A stretch of 64,000 bases of DNA from Cladocopium goreaui (GCA_947184155.2 CAMXCT020000324.1:629501-693500), one strand, 5' to 3'; positions 23,391 to 36,065 are shown, counted from the first letter of the stretch. Notes: generated from the sequence alone by a model not told the origin. A program made the numbers and translations.

Positions 23391-24275
23391 TGCACAAGTT
23401 GCTAGGCCATGCTAGGCCTCTTTTAGGCCTGTTGTTGTCTTGTAGTGAATCGGGCATGTTTCTTTCAACATATTTGACCTTAGTCTTCTCAGTCTTCTTA
23501 TTTGCTGCTAGTTGGGGGGTCCAGTTGAAGATACGGGAACTCTTCAAGTCTTTGTTTGCATGATTGCAGTGCTTGTTTCTTGTTTCTGTGTTCTTGTTGC
23601 TAATCTCATGAGTCATGAGCCCACAACCAGAAACATCATGGATCTTGGCCTAACACTCAAAGGCTGGAGATTGGCCAGAAGAAGGCAGCATCGGATTTGG
23701 CGTTGTCAACCAGCGATAGCGATGACATACTCGACGTGAGGTCCTTCCTGGACTAGTCATGCGTGGCTGTCCGAGCTGATGATCATCAAACTGGGTGTGA
23801 AGAGAAAGAGAGAAAGAGAGAGAGAGAGAGGGAGTTGTCTTGAAGATTGTTGGATTTTGGAGTGGTGTTGTCACATCAATCCTAGCCCAAGTGAAACTCT
23901 CGGTGTTGAACAGCGAGCATTAGCCATGGTGAGTCTCTAAATTTGGAGACATGCAGCTGTGTAGCTTTGTAGCACATGGTGTGAGCGCCTCCTGCCAAGC
24001 AAAGACTTGGGCAAAAGTCCCTTAGAAAATAAAGGTTCCGACAGGTTCGATATCTTTAGGGGTCATTTGGTACTCGTATGTGGCACTTGGGATGCCAAGT
24101 GCAGCTGAGGTGAACAGAGAGACCTCGCCAGCCACCCAGAAATAGTGTGATGATGCTATATGGATTATATGGCATTGATTTGAATTCAAATCATTGATGT
24201 ATTGATTTGAATTTAGCATCATTTGGCCCACCTGGAGTTCATGGGCGTTTTTTTTTCTCCCTCATTTACCCCAAG

Positions 24276-24994
24276 CTGGGTGCCTTTGCTCAAAAAACGA
24301 GAGTTGGCTGTCACGGCCGCCCAGAACGATCGCCTGGCCATGTCGGCGGAATATCGATCATGGGTGGCAGCCTTAATCATGCCACATGCCCATCCACTGC
24401 TGGAATTCCTCTACCAATCACATCGCTGGGCGCAGATGGACAGCCCTTTTAGGGGTGGCTATGGATGGCCATTGGCACATGACATAACATAACCAATACA
24501 TCACCAATACATAACCAATACATGAAACACGAGAAGCACTCTGTACTGAGGTCACCGGGGTGGACCTGAAGTTGGGGCACCAAGGATCAACTCCAAAGAA
24601 TCCTTGGCGATTGATTTGGGATATCTTGAGATATTCACTTGGTATCACTTGGTAATATGTGGTCTGTTGATTCGTTACCTTCTCCTCAGTCTGCTGGTAT
24701 TTGGTTGTTGAGGTCTGGTGAGGCATGGCATCAACGCTGTTGTTTGCGTTGGAATCTAGCCATATTTGAGCCGTCTCGGAGGATGTTGCCATCCAATGTC
24801 CGGAACCTTCATCAGTCCATTGACGCACAGTTTAAAAGAATTTATCACCTTGCCTTGGAGGCACTGCCCAGCTTCACGGATGTTTGGGTTGAGCTGGAGC
24901 TGAATAAGCCTTCCACTCAGGAAAAACATATCCTGGCATCATCTGGCATTCGATGGAAAACCATGGAAAAGTTGCTTAAAGCCGCTGTAAACTA
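24276..24994 (+). CDS. Two exon candidates after the kelch exons
   Basis: The first tract (24276 to about 24452) reads VPLLKKRELAVTAAQNDRLA then MPHAHPLLEFLYQSHRWAQM and follows a ccaag acceptor. The second (about 24760-24994) reads NVRNLHQSIDAQFKRIYHLA then LEALPSFTDVWVELELNKP and ends at TAA. Both are amphipathic and helical in look. They may be the C-terminal part of the kelch gene or a separate gene. I do not recognise a domain. Confidence 0.4.
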
Positions 24995-25119
24995 AGGGGT
25001 CACAAACAAAAGACACAGGGTGAAGTTGGTGGTACCGCGGTACCAGTATGAAGCACCTGCAACACATTCTGGAAGTGCATAAGATGTTAAGACACTAACT
25101 TGTTAACTGGGATCTTGGT

Positions 25120-25800
25120 ATGTCCCGCACGCATTGAGGCGTCCGAGTACTCCAAAAGGACAGTCGCCCAGCCCTGCATCCCTGAAGAGTTGACGCCATC
25201 AAAGCTCGCTGGTGCTGAGTTGAAGTCACAGAGGGTTGAATTGCGGACATCATGTAGTCATGATGTCTACTTGGCTTTGGAGTGGGCACAGTGCTGGGTG
25301 CTTATGTTGCAGATGATCCAACGGATCGCACTTCAGGTTTACATAAACGTATGTTATTGTATGTTGGGACGTTTGGATGGCGGGCCGCTGTCAGCCATTG
25401 CAACTAGGAGAGGGAGAATGGCAACAAACCCAGTCCCAAGAGTGGTTGGCATCTCAACTTGTTTCCGTCTTGATGGACTATGGAGGGCTTGGGTGGCTTT
25501 CCATTACCTTGCTGATTGTCAAAGGTTTTGCTGCCCCTGCCCGCCACTGGGGCTTCGACAAAAAATTACCCGCCATATGACCTACACACACACACACACG
25601 CACATGTATATAATTAATTATAATTATAGTGAATTATATATTAATATATTTATTTGTTTATTTATTTATTTATACGATTTACTTTGCGCCGCTAAGGGAA
25701 CAACCGGAAAAAAGGGAAGACTGGGGACCACGACGAAGGTGGCAAAGCAGGCAGCCAGGAATTTTCGAGTTTTGCTGAACTGGCTCAGGCTAGATTGACA
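25120..25800 (+). CDS. Unidentified coding tracts, one with a membrane-like helix
   Basis: Three coding-like tracts are visible: 25125-25336 (RIEASEYSKRTVAQPCIPEE, then a Cys/Trp/Leu-rich end before a cag^gt donor), 25404-25565 (EWLASQLVSVLMDYGGLGWL then SITLLIVKGFAAPARHWGF, hydrophobic) and 25688-25797 (either of two frames). Their order and strand fit one gene, but I cannot name it or fix the joins. Confidence 0.35.
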
Positions 25801-26302
25801 TAACTTTGAGATAAGATAATCCAGTTGGTTCAGTGGTGTTCCTGGTATTTCCTGGTGGGTCTTGCAACACCTTTTTGGCTGAGTCTTTGTAGTCAATAAG
25901 TTTGGTTGTTCGGACTTCATGGTTTTCCCCATCGTCGGTCCTTATAGCTCACAACAGCCTGGAAGGTGGCACAATACGCGGCAGGCACGGCTGGATGGGT
26001 TTCTAGTTGATCCAATCAGAAAACTATAATAGAAAAGTGCTGAGCCCTAGGGTTTGATTGTTGTCCAGGAATTCTCGCGAGAGTTTACTCCTACGTTGGG
26101 AGGATCTTCTTGCATTCAACCAATAGTTTGCAACCGCTTGGTTGCACGTTCCTCCGTAGATCCTTTCAAGTTTCCAGCTGTAGAAGAGGAATGAAACAGC
26201 TAATTAATTAGGCCTTCAACAGTCACCCGACATCCTTTGAGAAGCCCTGGCAAAAAAAAACACCCGGCATCACCTGGCAAATCTCAGGGAGAAAGCTGGA
26301 AA

Positions 26303-27250
26303 GATGGTGAGCACAAGGCGTACTGCAAGAATCCGATCCGGTGACATTGTTGAAGATTTATTGTGCAATATTTTGCGATTCAGCCTGGCTCCATTGGCTG
26401 ACCATAGCGCATAGCAACGCGTGCAACGCAGGAGGCCCGCATCATTCTGGCGCCTGCAGCCGGCAGACCTGTTTTGAAAGAGGTCAGTCGGGCTGGTCTC
26501 GCGTCGCCACCTCAGAGGTTTTCCAAATGGGTATGGATCAATACCTATTAATTAATACCATTTTTAGGGGGATGAACATCCATTTACCAGCTATTTTGAT
26601 GTTCACCAGGGGGACAGGGTTTTGACACACTTCCAAATGACACCGTTTGTGGTTTGATGATTTTGATGCGAGTCACGATAGTCACCGATAGTCACTGCTC
26701 ATTGACAGATGCGTGGCCTCGGGTGGCAATGGCACCATATGGCACCTGGGAGCCAGTACTTGCCTCACCACGAGGCTGAAACCTGCGCCGACCGCAGACC
26801 CATTGGCTGACTTTGCAGCAGAGGCCTGGGCTGCGCGTTACAGCATGGAAGTGAAACTTGGTGACAAATTGATCAGACATGCTGTTCACTTTTACTGCTG
26901 ACGTCAGCCATGGAGGTAGGGCCAGATATTAAGAGATCAAGCGGCCAGTTTTTCAAATCAAACGGCGTTTGTTTTGCCACTGCCTCATCGCAGGGGAGCG
27001 TCACCTACCTCAGAGAGAGGGACGCAGTTGTCCACGACGGAAGGCTATTTGCTGAGGGCTTCTGTAAGGGGCCAGAAGGCTCACGTCAAAAGTTTCCACA
27101 CAAGCCCATGTCGATGTCTGAGTGCAGTGGAGTCTCTGTCCGCCAACACCCCATGTCAAGCTGACCCTGGCTGAACGCACCATGTTATTTCAGTGCTGCC
27201 GGGCGCAAGGATTTGTCAAGATGCCTGAAACACCTCCGCAATTCAACGCC
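26303..27250 (+). other. Ambiguous coding tracts before the PX gene
   Basis: Tracts near 26303 (MVSTRRTARIRSGDIVEDLL), 26720-26900 (PLADFAAEAWAARYSMEVKL) and 26970-27250 (VTYLRERDAVVHDGRLFAEG, HVKLTLAERTMLFQCCRAQG) look coding. Two frames compete in each, so no gene model is offered. They may be N-terminal exons of the PX gene that follows. Confidence 0.3.
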
Positions 27251-27840
27251 TGGGTATGCCTGGGTCATCCTGGGTCCTTGATGGTCCTTGTTTCCAATGA
27301 GAAATGCTCCCATCACCGTCCATCACCCGTCACATGGCCTAAGAAATTGGGGCCATTGCCAGGCACCATCGACATGATCGGCCTGTGAGCCCTGATCGCT
27401 TGGACCTTGACTCTGCCACATCATGTCACTGATGAGATACTGATGGATTCAGACAGCCCTGAAGTTAATAGGGTGAACCACCTAGCTGTTCCTAGCTGCC
27501 AAACCTATTGACATCAGCGGTTTCTGAGGGAAAGGGATATCAGTGTTGTCACTTTATTATGGACACCTGGATAATTACACCTGTTCCTTTGAGCCCATGC
27601 GCCATCCTGGAGGACCGTAGACCATGAGCAGTTGGCACCTTAAGTATCCTAAGTAATAGAAAGATATGGGAAGATATTGTTGCCAAACTGTTGCAAATCT
27701 CCGCAGGCTTTGCAGGCCCATAGCTTCCATTCCTGGACATGCCTAGATAGTGAAGGCCTGGAGAGAATGGCATTCCGTGCCGATGTCATAGGGCATCTTG
27801 GCTCCAGTCCTGCCAGTACTCAGCGGCCATCAGTTGCATT

Positions 27841-27888
27841 CCATTACATTCCAGATCATTCCAGATCGTTCCATTCCAGATCGTTGGA
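27841..27888. repeat. Short tandem repeat (ccattccagatcgtt)
   Basis: Three to four imperfect units of cattccagatc lie just upstream of the first PX exon. Confidence 0.7.
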
Positions 27889-27898
27889 TGTTAAAGCA

Positions 27899-30055
27899 GG
27901 TCCCTGACTGTGCTGACTCGTCCCAAACGGCCGAGGTTTGATCACGACTCCCTGTTGGGCCCCGTCTTGTTTCAAATTCGCATCTCCTCGGAGACAAGGG
28001 TTCACTTCACATGGCATCGCTTCAACGCGTTCAAACACTTGGCAGAGTATCTGCGACATCACTTCCCAGAGCTTCCAAGTTTGCAGCCTGCAGGCTGTGC
28101 ATATATTGGGGATGCTATGGAATGCCATGGAATGCCATGAGTGTGATAGGTTGAGAGAAAATGACTCAAGGAAATGATGCGGACGCCTGACCAAAAATAT
28201 CAAAAATGTGTTCACCCGGTTGCGTCCCACAGATGATGATGACAATGGACCATGGATTGAAATGGAGAAACATGGTAAATAAATAAATATAAATATATAT
28301 ATATGTGTAAAGGTAAAGGTACTCAGACTATCCTGAACTCAGATTCTTGTGGGATGTCCAGGGAACTAAGCCCCGCGCCACTACGATCCCCTCGGTGTTG
28401 CCGGACATCGATGAAAATCGGTGCAGGCCATGTGTGGGAGAGAGCTGTGCGGGTGGTGAACTACTCGGCTTTCCTCAAGGAGCGGCAGCAAACCTTGACC
28501 GCCTTCCTGTATGCAGCGCTGACGATGGATCCAAAAGTGGAGGACCGGGATGAACTTAGTCTGGAGCTTTGCAATAGATGTTCAGTTGTTTTGCTCATGA
28601 TCTGGCCATGGAAGCTTTGTGGATGATGCACATGCAAATGCAAATGAACATGATCATGATCATGATCATGATCATGATGATCCCGGCGGAAGGGAAACCG
28701 CGCGAGCGTTTTGATTGGTTGCTTCCAGGAGAGTCACAATCACCTGTAATTTACAATATAAAATGCTCTTCCGCTCAGTTTGGATAACTGAATTTGGGTT
28801 AAAAAAAGTGGATGCAAAACTCATTGATTTTTAACAAATCCAGGTAAACATCATGTGCATCAGACGTAGTAAACGATCCCAGAGATCTCAGCAGCGTAGC
28901 AACATGTCACGTAGTAAACGATCCCAGAGATCTCAGCAGCGTAGCAACATGTAACGTAGTAAAAGATCCCAGAGATCTCAGCAGCGTAGCAACCTGTAAC
29001 GTAGTAAAAGATCCCAGAGACCTCAGCAGCGTAGCAACATGTCACGTAGTAAGAAAGTCCCAAGGATCTCAGCAGCGTAGCAACATGTAACGTAGGAAAC
29101 TATCTCAGAGATACCAGCAGCGTAGCAACATGTAACGTAGTAAAGGATCCCAGAGATCTTAGCAACATCGCAATATATCCTGTACGAAGTACGAGGAACG
29201 TTAACATGCCCCCCCTCCCCACCCCACCCCAACCCCAACCCACACTAACACGGCAATATATCCTGTACGAAGTACGAGGAACGTTAACATGCCCCCCCAC
29301 CCCACCCCACCCCGACCCCAACCCACACTAGAGATCTCAGCAGCGTAGCAACACGTAACGTAGTAAAAGATCCCAGAGATCTTAGCAACATGGCAATATA
29401 TCATGTACGAAGTACAAGGAACGTTAACATGCCCCCCCACCCCACCCCACCCCACCCCAACCCCAAGACAAAGAGCAATACTCAAAAAAGAAGCAAAACG
29501 CACGTACGGTTTTCCTGCCGTAGGCATGATGATGATGATGATGATGATGATGGTGATGGTGATGGTGATGGTGATGGTGGTGGTGATGATGATGATGATG
29601 ATGATGATGCTGATGCTGATGCTGATGCTGATGCTGCTGATGCTGATGCCGATGCCGGTAATCAGTCTTCCAAGTCTTGCAACCCCGTCCCCTTCTCTTT
29701 AACATCTTTAACGTGGTTTACATGTGGGATATACTTTGCCCAAGGGTTGGAGATGGATGGAGTGCAAGCAGAGTTGCTGTGCTTTTGCGAGGATGTTCTT
29801 CTCAGAGAGTTTTTGAACATTCCCCGGGAGCCCGACTTGACGAGGAAAGGCCCATTTGGCGCTTGGAACATGTTGGCATGACCTAGGAGACCTGCCATAT
29901 CCTGCTAGCCTGAGATGGCGATCTGGTTGGCTGTGATCATGTCTGATCTCTATTCAAACTGCCCAGGACAGCCACGGAGGAGATCCGCACAGAGGCCATC
30001 TCAGGGCGCCCGCGGAAGTGCTCCAGTGCTGACCCCCGGCTGCACATGGCTCGAT
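27899..30055 (+). CDS. PX-domain protein (phosphoinositide binding), partial gene
   Basis: The exon from about 27899 to 28087 begins SLTVLTRPKRPRFDHDS and continues with GPVLFQIRISSETRVHFTWH, RFNAFKHLAEYL and RHHFPELPSL. This is the first half of a PX domain, where the Arg-x-Phe in the third strand contacts phosphoinositide. A short acidic exon (28234-28271, GPWIEMEKH) and an exon near 28362-28570 (AFLKERQQTLTAFLYAAL) supply the C-terminal helices, and 29740-29875 (CEDVLLREFLNIPREPDL) ends the domain. A further tract at 29968-30050 (TATEEIRTEAISGRPRKCSS) follows. PX proteins are recruited to endosomal membranes. Two frames compete at 28370-28450, and the joins there are not settled. A large satellite sits in the intron before the last PX exon. 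Confidence 0.55.
28864..29165. repeat. 45-bp satellite (acgtagtaaacgatcccaga unit), about 6.7 copies
   Basis: Unit starts are spaced exactly 45 bp (28864, 28909 and so on). The unit contains gatcccagagatctcagc and gcgtagcaacatgtaacg. Copies differ by one to six bases, with cctcagcagc and taccagcagc variants. The - strand frame stays open as a Tyr/Ala/Glu repeat because 45 is divisible by three. It lies inside a PX gene intron. Confidence 0.92.
29166..29465. repeat. Composite repeat: satellite piece plus C-rich tract
   Basis: Three copies of a roughly 90-bp block with ggcaatatatcctgtacgaa, then gtacgaggaacgttaacatg, then a CCCCACCCCACCCC tract. A remnant of the 45-bp unit is interposed between the second and third copies (about 29330-29390). 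The C-rich strand could form quadruplex or i-motif structures. Confidence 0.85.
29526..29658. repeat. (gat)n, (ggt) and (gct) trinucleotide repeat
   Basis: A continuous trinucleotide array drifts from atg to gtg to atgctg. The Asp/Ala and His frames are open but lie between satellite DNA and the last PX exon, so they are probably intronic. Confidence 0.92.
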
Positions 30056-30059
30056 GTGG

Positions 30060-30870
30060 CTGGATTAGAGTAGTTGATAAATGTTGATAACTCATGAGCA
30101 ATTCATGCTAGGCAGTATATATTCATGGTAATTCCAACCAGCATCCACAAACATTCCTCCAACATCTGACAATTCCATACAATTCCATCCAATTCCACCA
30201 ACATGCTCCAACAAGCGATTCTGTTCATTTTTGTCACGGCGAAAGTGCAGTAGTCATGTAAGTCACCAGTCGAGAGCAAAGTACCATTGAGTCCAGGCAT
30301 GACCGTCGGCAGTTTTCCATGCGCAATATCGCAAGATGGAAACATATTTTTTCTGAGTTCCCTTGATGTTGCTGCAGTTGCCTCAGGACAAATTCGTTGA
30401 ATCACATCGAGATAGACAGAGATTTTCCACTGGAGGTTGGATGGGAGGTGATGCAGCGCCTCAAGTCATGGAGCAGTAATGGTCATGCTGAGGGATGTTG
30501 CAGACACAAGTAGTGATGGCAATGAAAGCTGCAAGATTCCAGACCTGTTTTGTGGGAGCCTTGTTAGAGCCGAACACAAGATGCAAGAATGAATGCTCTC
30601 ATCGTGTTGGGCCAAGTTCAACTCCTTTCTTGTCACTATATATTTTCACTATTGACTTGATGCAAACATGCAACTCATTGCAACTCTCACTTTCGAAGGA
30701 GATTTTCGGATCGACAGTGAGCTTGACTTTGACTCAAGTGACTTGTTTTGCAAGGCCGTGATATGACGGGCGTCCTACACTCACACTTGGACCTAAAGGA
30801 GGAACAACACGCACAAACTATCTATATAGAATCTAGACTTTGTCATGACGTGAGTTCCTGAGGCCCCCGC
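30060..30870. other. No supported gene
   Basis: Unique A/T-rich sequence between the last PX-linked tract and the first tract linked to the TBC exons. It holds short open frames only, on both strands. It may be an intron if the PX and TBC exons belong to one gene. Confidence 0.35.
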
Positions 30871-30873
30871 TGC

Positions 30874-33722
30874 CAGCGCTGCTTGTCCATGCCGGTGGTG
30901 ATCCCAGGAAAAGAGAAGGACTTTCCACAGCGAAGTGCGGAAGTGTACATCTCGGACGTCCCAAGGGTCAGCATTGCTGACTAGACAATCCGCATGGATC
31001 CACAAACGTTCAGCCCCCTTCCCTCCTCTGTCTCTCTCCTCTTCATCCTCATCCCCTCCTCCTGCTCCTCGTCCTCCTTCTGTTATTCATGAATCACAAG
31101 GCGCAATGATCATGATTCATGATATATTATGATATATTCATCGGCTTCATGATGTTCATTCTGTGCAAAATAATCATACGCGTTACGCTCATCATAACTC
31201 AAAATTTTAAAGTTTACAGTTTACAATGCCCATGGCATTCATTTGAATCATTTCATTTGATGTCATGACATGTTGCTTGCTTTGCTTTGCTTTGTTTTTT
31301 AGTTTTGTGCCATTCAATTTACTGTAAGCTAATTTGATTTCATGTAATTATAGTATATAGTGTCATTTCATGTCATCGTCAGCGTCATCGTCATCGTCAT
31401 CGTCCTCCTCATCATCATCATCTTCTTCATCATCATCATCATCCCTGGTTGTTGCGTGTACTAATAGTTTCAATGATCTCAGTCTGTCAGGAGGCCGAAA
31501 GGCTGTCGGAGACGGAGAGTGTGAGGTTCAATGACTGCGCGGTCAGTGGACTTAGTTTTCCTGCATTCAGCATCCACTGAAAATGCGAAGGCCTGTCAGA
31601 AGGTTCAACTTTCAAGATTTTCTAGTTGCACGAACGGCATTGAGGCTGCTTCATATCCAAGCCTTCTTGAAACTTCAACCAGATCGCACTGTATCAGAAG
31701 CAAGCCAAGGTCGTCATAGCTAGAGACGTTGCCCGTGTATTTCCATCGCATGCCCGGATCCAGCAAGTGCGACTCGAGATTGCTGAAGTTTTGCGCAGCT
31801 ATGCTCGGCAGGCCGGTTTCAGTCACTTTATTTCATTATTCCGAAAGCCACAGTCCATCACAGTCCCAAGATATCAAGAATTAGGGCGGAGAACAAGTGA
31901 GGAGCAAACCTAGAGCAAGGAGCTGAGGAACAGCGATTAATTCCTTAGCGATCTTAGGGAAGGCGATAGAAAGGAGATTATCTGGCGAGATTGCCTAGTC
32001 GTGATCGCACATATGTTTGCCCGCCGTCTCTGCATCAGGATCCAGACCTGGGCTATACCCAAGGCATGTGCTTCGCAGCTGGGGTGGTGTGTTTGGGGCC
32101 TGGTGATCTAGAGGAAAAACAGCAGCGTTTCTGCAAGCTGATGGGCGATTTACGTCCCTTGGCCGATGTTGATCGGCTATTCTGTGGCAGCACAGTGGAC
32201 ACTTCCATGGTGGCCATTGGCAGCCCCAGTGGTAGCATTGGTAGCCGGATTTAGCTGGCAAATCTCGGCGGTGCTCTGAACATCTCTGAGCCACTTGAGG
32301 CGATTTGTGGTTGCCGGGCTTTCCTTTCGTTCAGCAGGGAGTGCCTGCGCTGGAGTCGATGCTGGCAGCCAAAGATCCAGAGCTCTTGCACCACCTCTAC
32401 CACACAGTGAAACTGGATCCTCGGGCTGCGAATGCTTGGAAGATGATGGCTGAAACCAGTAGGTTCAGTGGATAAACCCACTCAACATCACTCAACCAGA
32501 ATGACTTCTTTAGACTTTGCTGAAGCCTGCTAGGGTTGCAAACCAGCACCCAGAGATAGAGAGAGAGGGAGGAATCCAAACACTGTTATCATGCCTAAAC
32601 TCTATCGACAAGCTTCATGTTCCGTCATTTGTTTGAGGACTTGGACATGGTGGTTCCTGGTGCATGGCTATCTATGTTCGGCAAATGGCTTCCCGTGACT
32701 CGGCTGGAAGCGGCGTGTGGTCCGGGTGTTCTCCCCAGCCTCCGACCTGAAGCGGATTCTGATGGATTCTGGTTGAGGTCGATGTCCTTGTGGAGCTGGT
32801 GCCCTTTCTTCAAGAGCAAGGCCTTGCTGGTTTTGTGCCATAGCTGCCTATAGCTGTGATGGAGGATAGTTTTGAATACTTTGAGGGAATTATTTGCGTA
32901 CTATTTTTGAATATGTGTGCATTGCGCAAATATGCGCAAGTAAACGTGTTCATGTATATGTATGCATATGTACATCCATATTTGTATGTTGATTTTCTAT
33001 GATTTTATGTCATGGCCAGGATGTGTATATATATATATACATATGCGTGTGTATAAATATATGGTGTATCTATATATATATATATAATATTTAAAAAAAA
33101 AAAAACAACATGCGCGTATGCAGAAACCACCCCAGACGGGCGAGTTGTTGCCTTTTGACCTCCAAGACATCTTGTTTTTTCTTTGGTTCAAGATTCGACC
33201 TGCAGAATCACCTCAACCCTGCCTCAACCAATTTCATGAAAATGGAAACTGCAGAGATCTGCAGAGGGTTTGAAAAGACGTGGTGTGGTCGAACCAACTT
33301 TGAGGCAGGGCAGTTTGTCAGATCCTTGCATCCAGCGGTTTGTCTAGTAAGTCTAGTATGTTTTTATAGGAGGCCACCTTCACTGCTTTCGCTTTGAGAC
33401 TTAGGTGGTGGTCACATTTTTGGTGTTGCTGGCTCATCGCAGCAAGCTATTGGATTCTTGTTGGCAGTTCATGGCCATTTGAAAGTCCTCATGGACGTAT
33501 GTTTCCCACACCACCAGCATCCACCAGTGGCCCTCTCCATGGCATACCACCTCCCCAAATTTGGCCGAAACCCAGGCAGCACGAAGTCTCGAGGAAGTGT
33601 TGCCATGCATCAATGGTTTGTCCAATGAGCCTGCTCCTGAAAAACTCCTCCATATTTGTGAGGTATCGATGTCACAGCTTCGGGCTGGCAGAGATTCGAT
33701 GTCTTGGATTGCAGCAATGTAG
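30874..33722 (+). CDS. TBC (Rab GTPase-activating) domain protein, multi-exon
   Basis: The core exon 31683-31811 reads IALYQKQAKVVIARDVARVF then RLEIAEVLRSYARQ. It is joined in phase 0 by a GC-AG intron (31812-32038) to DPDLGYTQGMCFAAGVVCL. The catalytic arginine of the I-x-x-D-x-x-R motif (IARDVAR) and the glutamine of the Y-x-Q-G motif (YTQG) are both present, so the dual-finger GAP mechanism should work. Later exons give FPFVQQGVPALESMLAAKDP (about 32310-32459) and FEDLDMVVPGAWLSMFGKWL (about 32617-32690). C-terminal tracts are 33124-33270 (TGELLPFDLQDILFFLWFKI) and about 33570-33722 (LEEVLPCINGLSNEPAPEKL, stop TAG). An N-terminal tract at about 30874-30985 is tentative. TBC proteins switch off Rab GTPases in membrane traffic. 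The PX exons just upstream may belong to the same gene. Confidence 0.65.
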
Positions 33723-33857
33723 GCGTACTTGTAGGTCATTCTCCCATTTTGACATGTGCACGGTTCAAACATGTTGAAACAGTACCGCAGTATCACTGGT
33801 ATTCTGATTCAATGACATGGGTTTTCGATGATTTTCAACTATTTAATGCCGGAATCG

Positions 33858-35163
33858 ACAGGTCTGATAGGATTGTGAGGTTTTCGCCACAGCTACGTCC
33901 CAAAGGGACTGAGGTCGGAATGTGGTGGGAAACTTCCAGTAATTCGCATCCCCTTTTGCGCCCGTGGGACTCGCATTGTAAGAAAGCTGGCAGGTGACAT
34001 GATGACAAGTGATCCCACAGGTCATAGGGTCTGAGGTGCAGTTGCTGTACAGTGCACTCAGGGCTCCTGATTAGTAGTGAAACGGTGAAACGCCAAGCTT
34101 GAAGGCCTCCCCAGCAGAACGGGGGCACGCACAGGGCGAAGGCACTATCCAAAAAAGTTCCAAAAACATAGGCCAGCCTTGGTTTCTCATTGGTTTTTCT
34201 CCATTGGTCAATGCATCTCTAGATAATCCTGGATATCTGTTTGACAATGTTTGACACATTTTGATACCAGGTCATGCAACACAGTTCTTCAGCTGTCGAC
34301 ATACTCCCAACATCTCCCAACCACATCAGGGTCAGTGGATTTGGGCAGCTGCTTGAGGCCCTCCTCGTCACAAGGCACATTTGGCACCTGCAAACAGTTA
34401 CTACTATGATCAATTTCAGAGCAAGGGGCCCCAGAGGTTGGAGATGGTCGGACAGCCAGACCAGTGGCCTGGCAGTTATCGCCAGCAAGGTCAACATGCC
34501 CTGTCTCGAAAGAAATCCGAAAAACACGAACATTGATGTACAAAATGTACAAAATGCATTATTAATAAATTAGACCTTGGCCGATTTGTTGATAGCTTTT
34601 GGTTTCGGTCAGACACCACATGGAGTGCGACGTGCCCAACACAAGTTTGGCATGTCCATGTTTCCACGAAAATGCAGAAACAGACCCCACTGCAGTCACT
34701 TCCACGCAGGCTCCTAGCCAAATGGCTTTTGCCTCTAGGAGTAGCATTTGGGATCATTTGATATCATTTGGGCATTTGGGGATAGCACATGATATCGCTC
34801 CGGTGGTCAAAAGCAGACCCAAGCACAACAGTGTCCTGCAGGTCTGCGAATCTTTGATGATTGCCTCCAGGCAGCGAGAGCACCTAATCCCTTCTTGGCA
34901 CGCCACGCACGATTTTTACATATCTGTACTACATGATTTTGCTAGTTCGTAAGGTACTATTTACTTCAGATGGAGATAGATATACGTCGGGGATCAGGTT
35001 TGCCCTTATTGAACCTTACTATATATATATATTCTTATATTGGTGGCCGCTGCACCTCTGTGAGGACATGTGCAATAGAGGATTGAAGACAGATCTTCCT
35101 ATCCGCGCATCAGTGACTTGTCTTCGAGGTCTTTGCGATTCAACCTGGAATCCTTGGTTGTAG
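33858..35163 (+). CDS. Unidentified exon candidates
   Basis: Tracts with coding character and plausible borders: 33862-33994 (IVRFSPQLRPKGTEVGMWWE, donor gtgaca), about 34272-34400 (SSAVDILPTSPNHIRVSGFG then QLLEALLVTRHIWHLQ), about 34820-34920 (VLQVCESLMIASRQREHL) and about 35080-35160. They could be further exons of the TBC gene or of the gene after it. No domain is recognised. Confidence 0.35.
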
Positions 35164-36060
35164 AGGTAATCTCCAGCTTTCACATATTTGCACATCATGT
35201 TGATCATATTTCGCATTCTGAGAATTTCTGACCTAGGATCGCCCATAGTTTCTGGGTGATAGTTTCTGGGTGAAGTTTCCTGTGGACCACAGGTGCTATT
35301 TGAATCTGTTTGAATCATGATCTTCCTTTGAGCCTTGAGATGAACAGCTCAGGTGTTCTTGGATGAAATGTATCAGAGGTGCTGCAGTCCAGCAGGGTCG
35401 TTGAGGTAGAGCGTATACTGTGTAGGGCTGTATAGGGTAAATTTTCCAATCACCATACTTACTTCTTTATCGGTCTTGATCCTCTTTTGTAGTGCTTTAG
35501 TTGTTTGGAGAAGAGCTCTTGAAATTGTATGAGATTGTGGGGTTGTTTTTGTTTTGATTACAGGGGGTGGACAGCATCAACGTGACATGGCAGGGACAGT
35601 CACTTTCGGATGTGTGATACGCAGCTTGGCTTTGCAAGACTGCTGTGTAGGACCACTTGGTAGGTCCTCAGGCCAAGACATATGTCAACACTATGTCAAT
35701 ATATGTCAATACTTTTTTGGGGAATCGTCCCTTGTAATTGATCAGGGGTCGACACGATTCAATTCAAGCCCACCTGTTGTGATAAACTCCAAGCATTTAG
35801 GACAGCTGTCAAGACTGTTGCTCTGCATTCGTGAGAACGTTTAAACGTGGGCCTTTGGACTTTGGACTTTTATTCATCTTGAAACTGTGACTTTGAAACA
35901 TGAACTGTGGCTGCTGTTTAGTTTTTCTTGCCTTTCAGACGTTCAAACAAGTTGCGGGCTTTTAGAAGTGCCGTTCTGGGTTGACTTCACAACTTGAGGC
36001 CTTTCAGAGACTTTTCAGAACTCCTTGACGTTGGAAGCTTGAGGATTTCCATCGTGTGAA
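35164..36060. other. No supported gene
   Basis: A/T-rich unique sequence with short open frames only. A repeated atgtcaatatatgtcaatac lies near 35692-35712. Nothing else is recognised. Confidence 0.35.
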
Positions 36061-36065
36061 AAATA

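Noticed and set aside
28864-29165. Regular 45-bp repeats resembling a CRISPR array
   Set aside because: The whole unit is conserved, so there are no unique spacers of constant length; the context is a eukaryotic intron.
29390-29702. Asp/Ala-rich or Met-rich frames joined to the PX exon
   Set aside because: The trinucleotide array lies between satellite and exon; only the part after about 29740 matches the PX fold.
31586-31737. Forward frame FNFQDFLVARTALRLLHIQA as a coding exon
   Set aside because: It overlaps the TBC exon in another frame, and the TBC frame carries the catalytic motif, so this frame is probably a shadow in that part.
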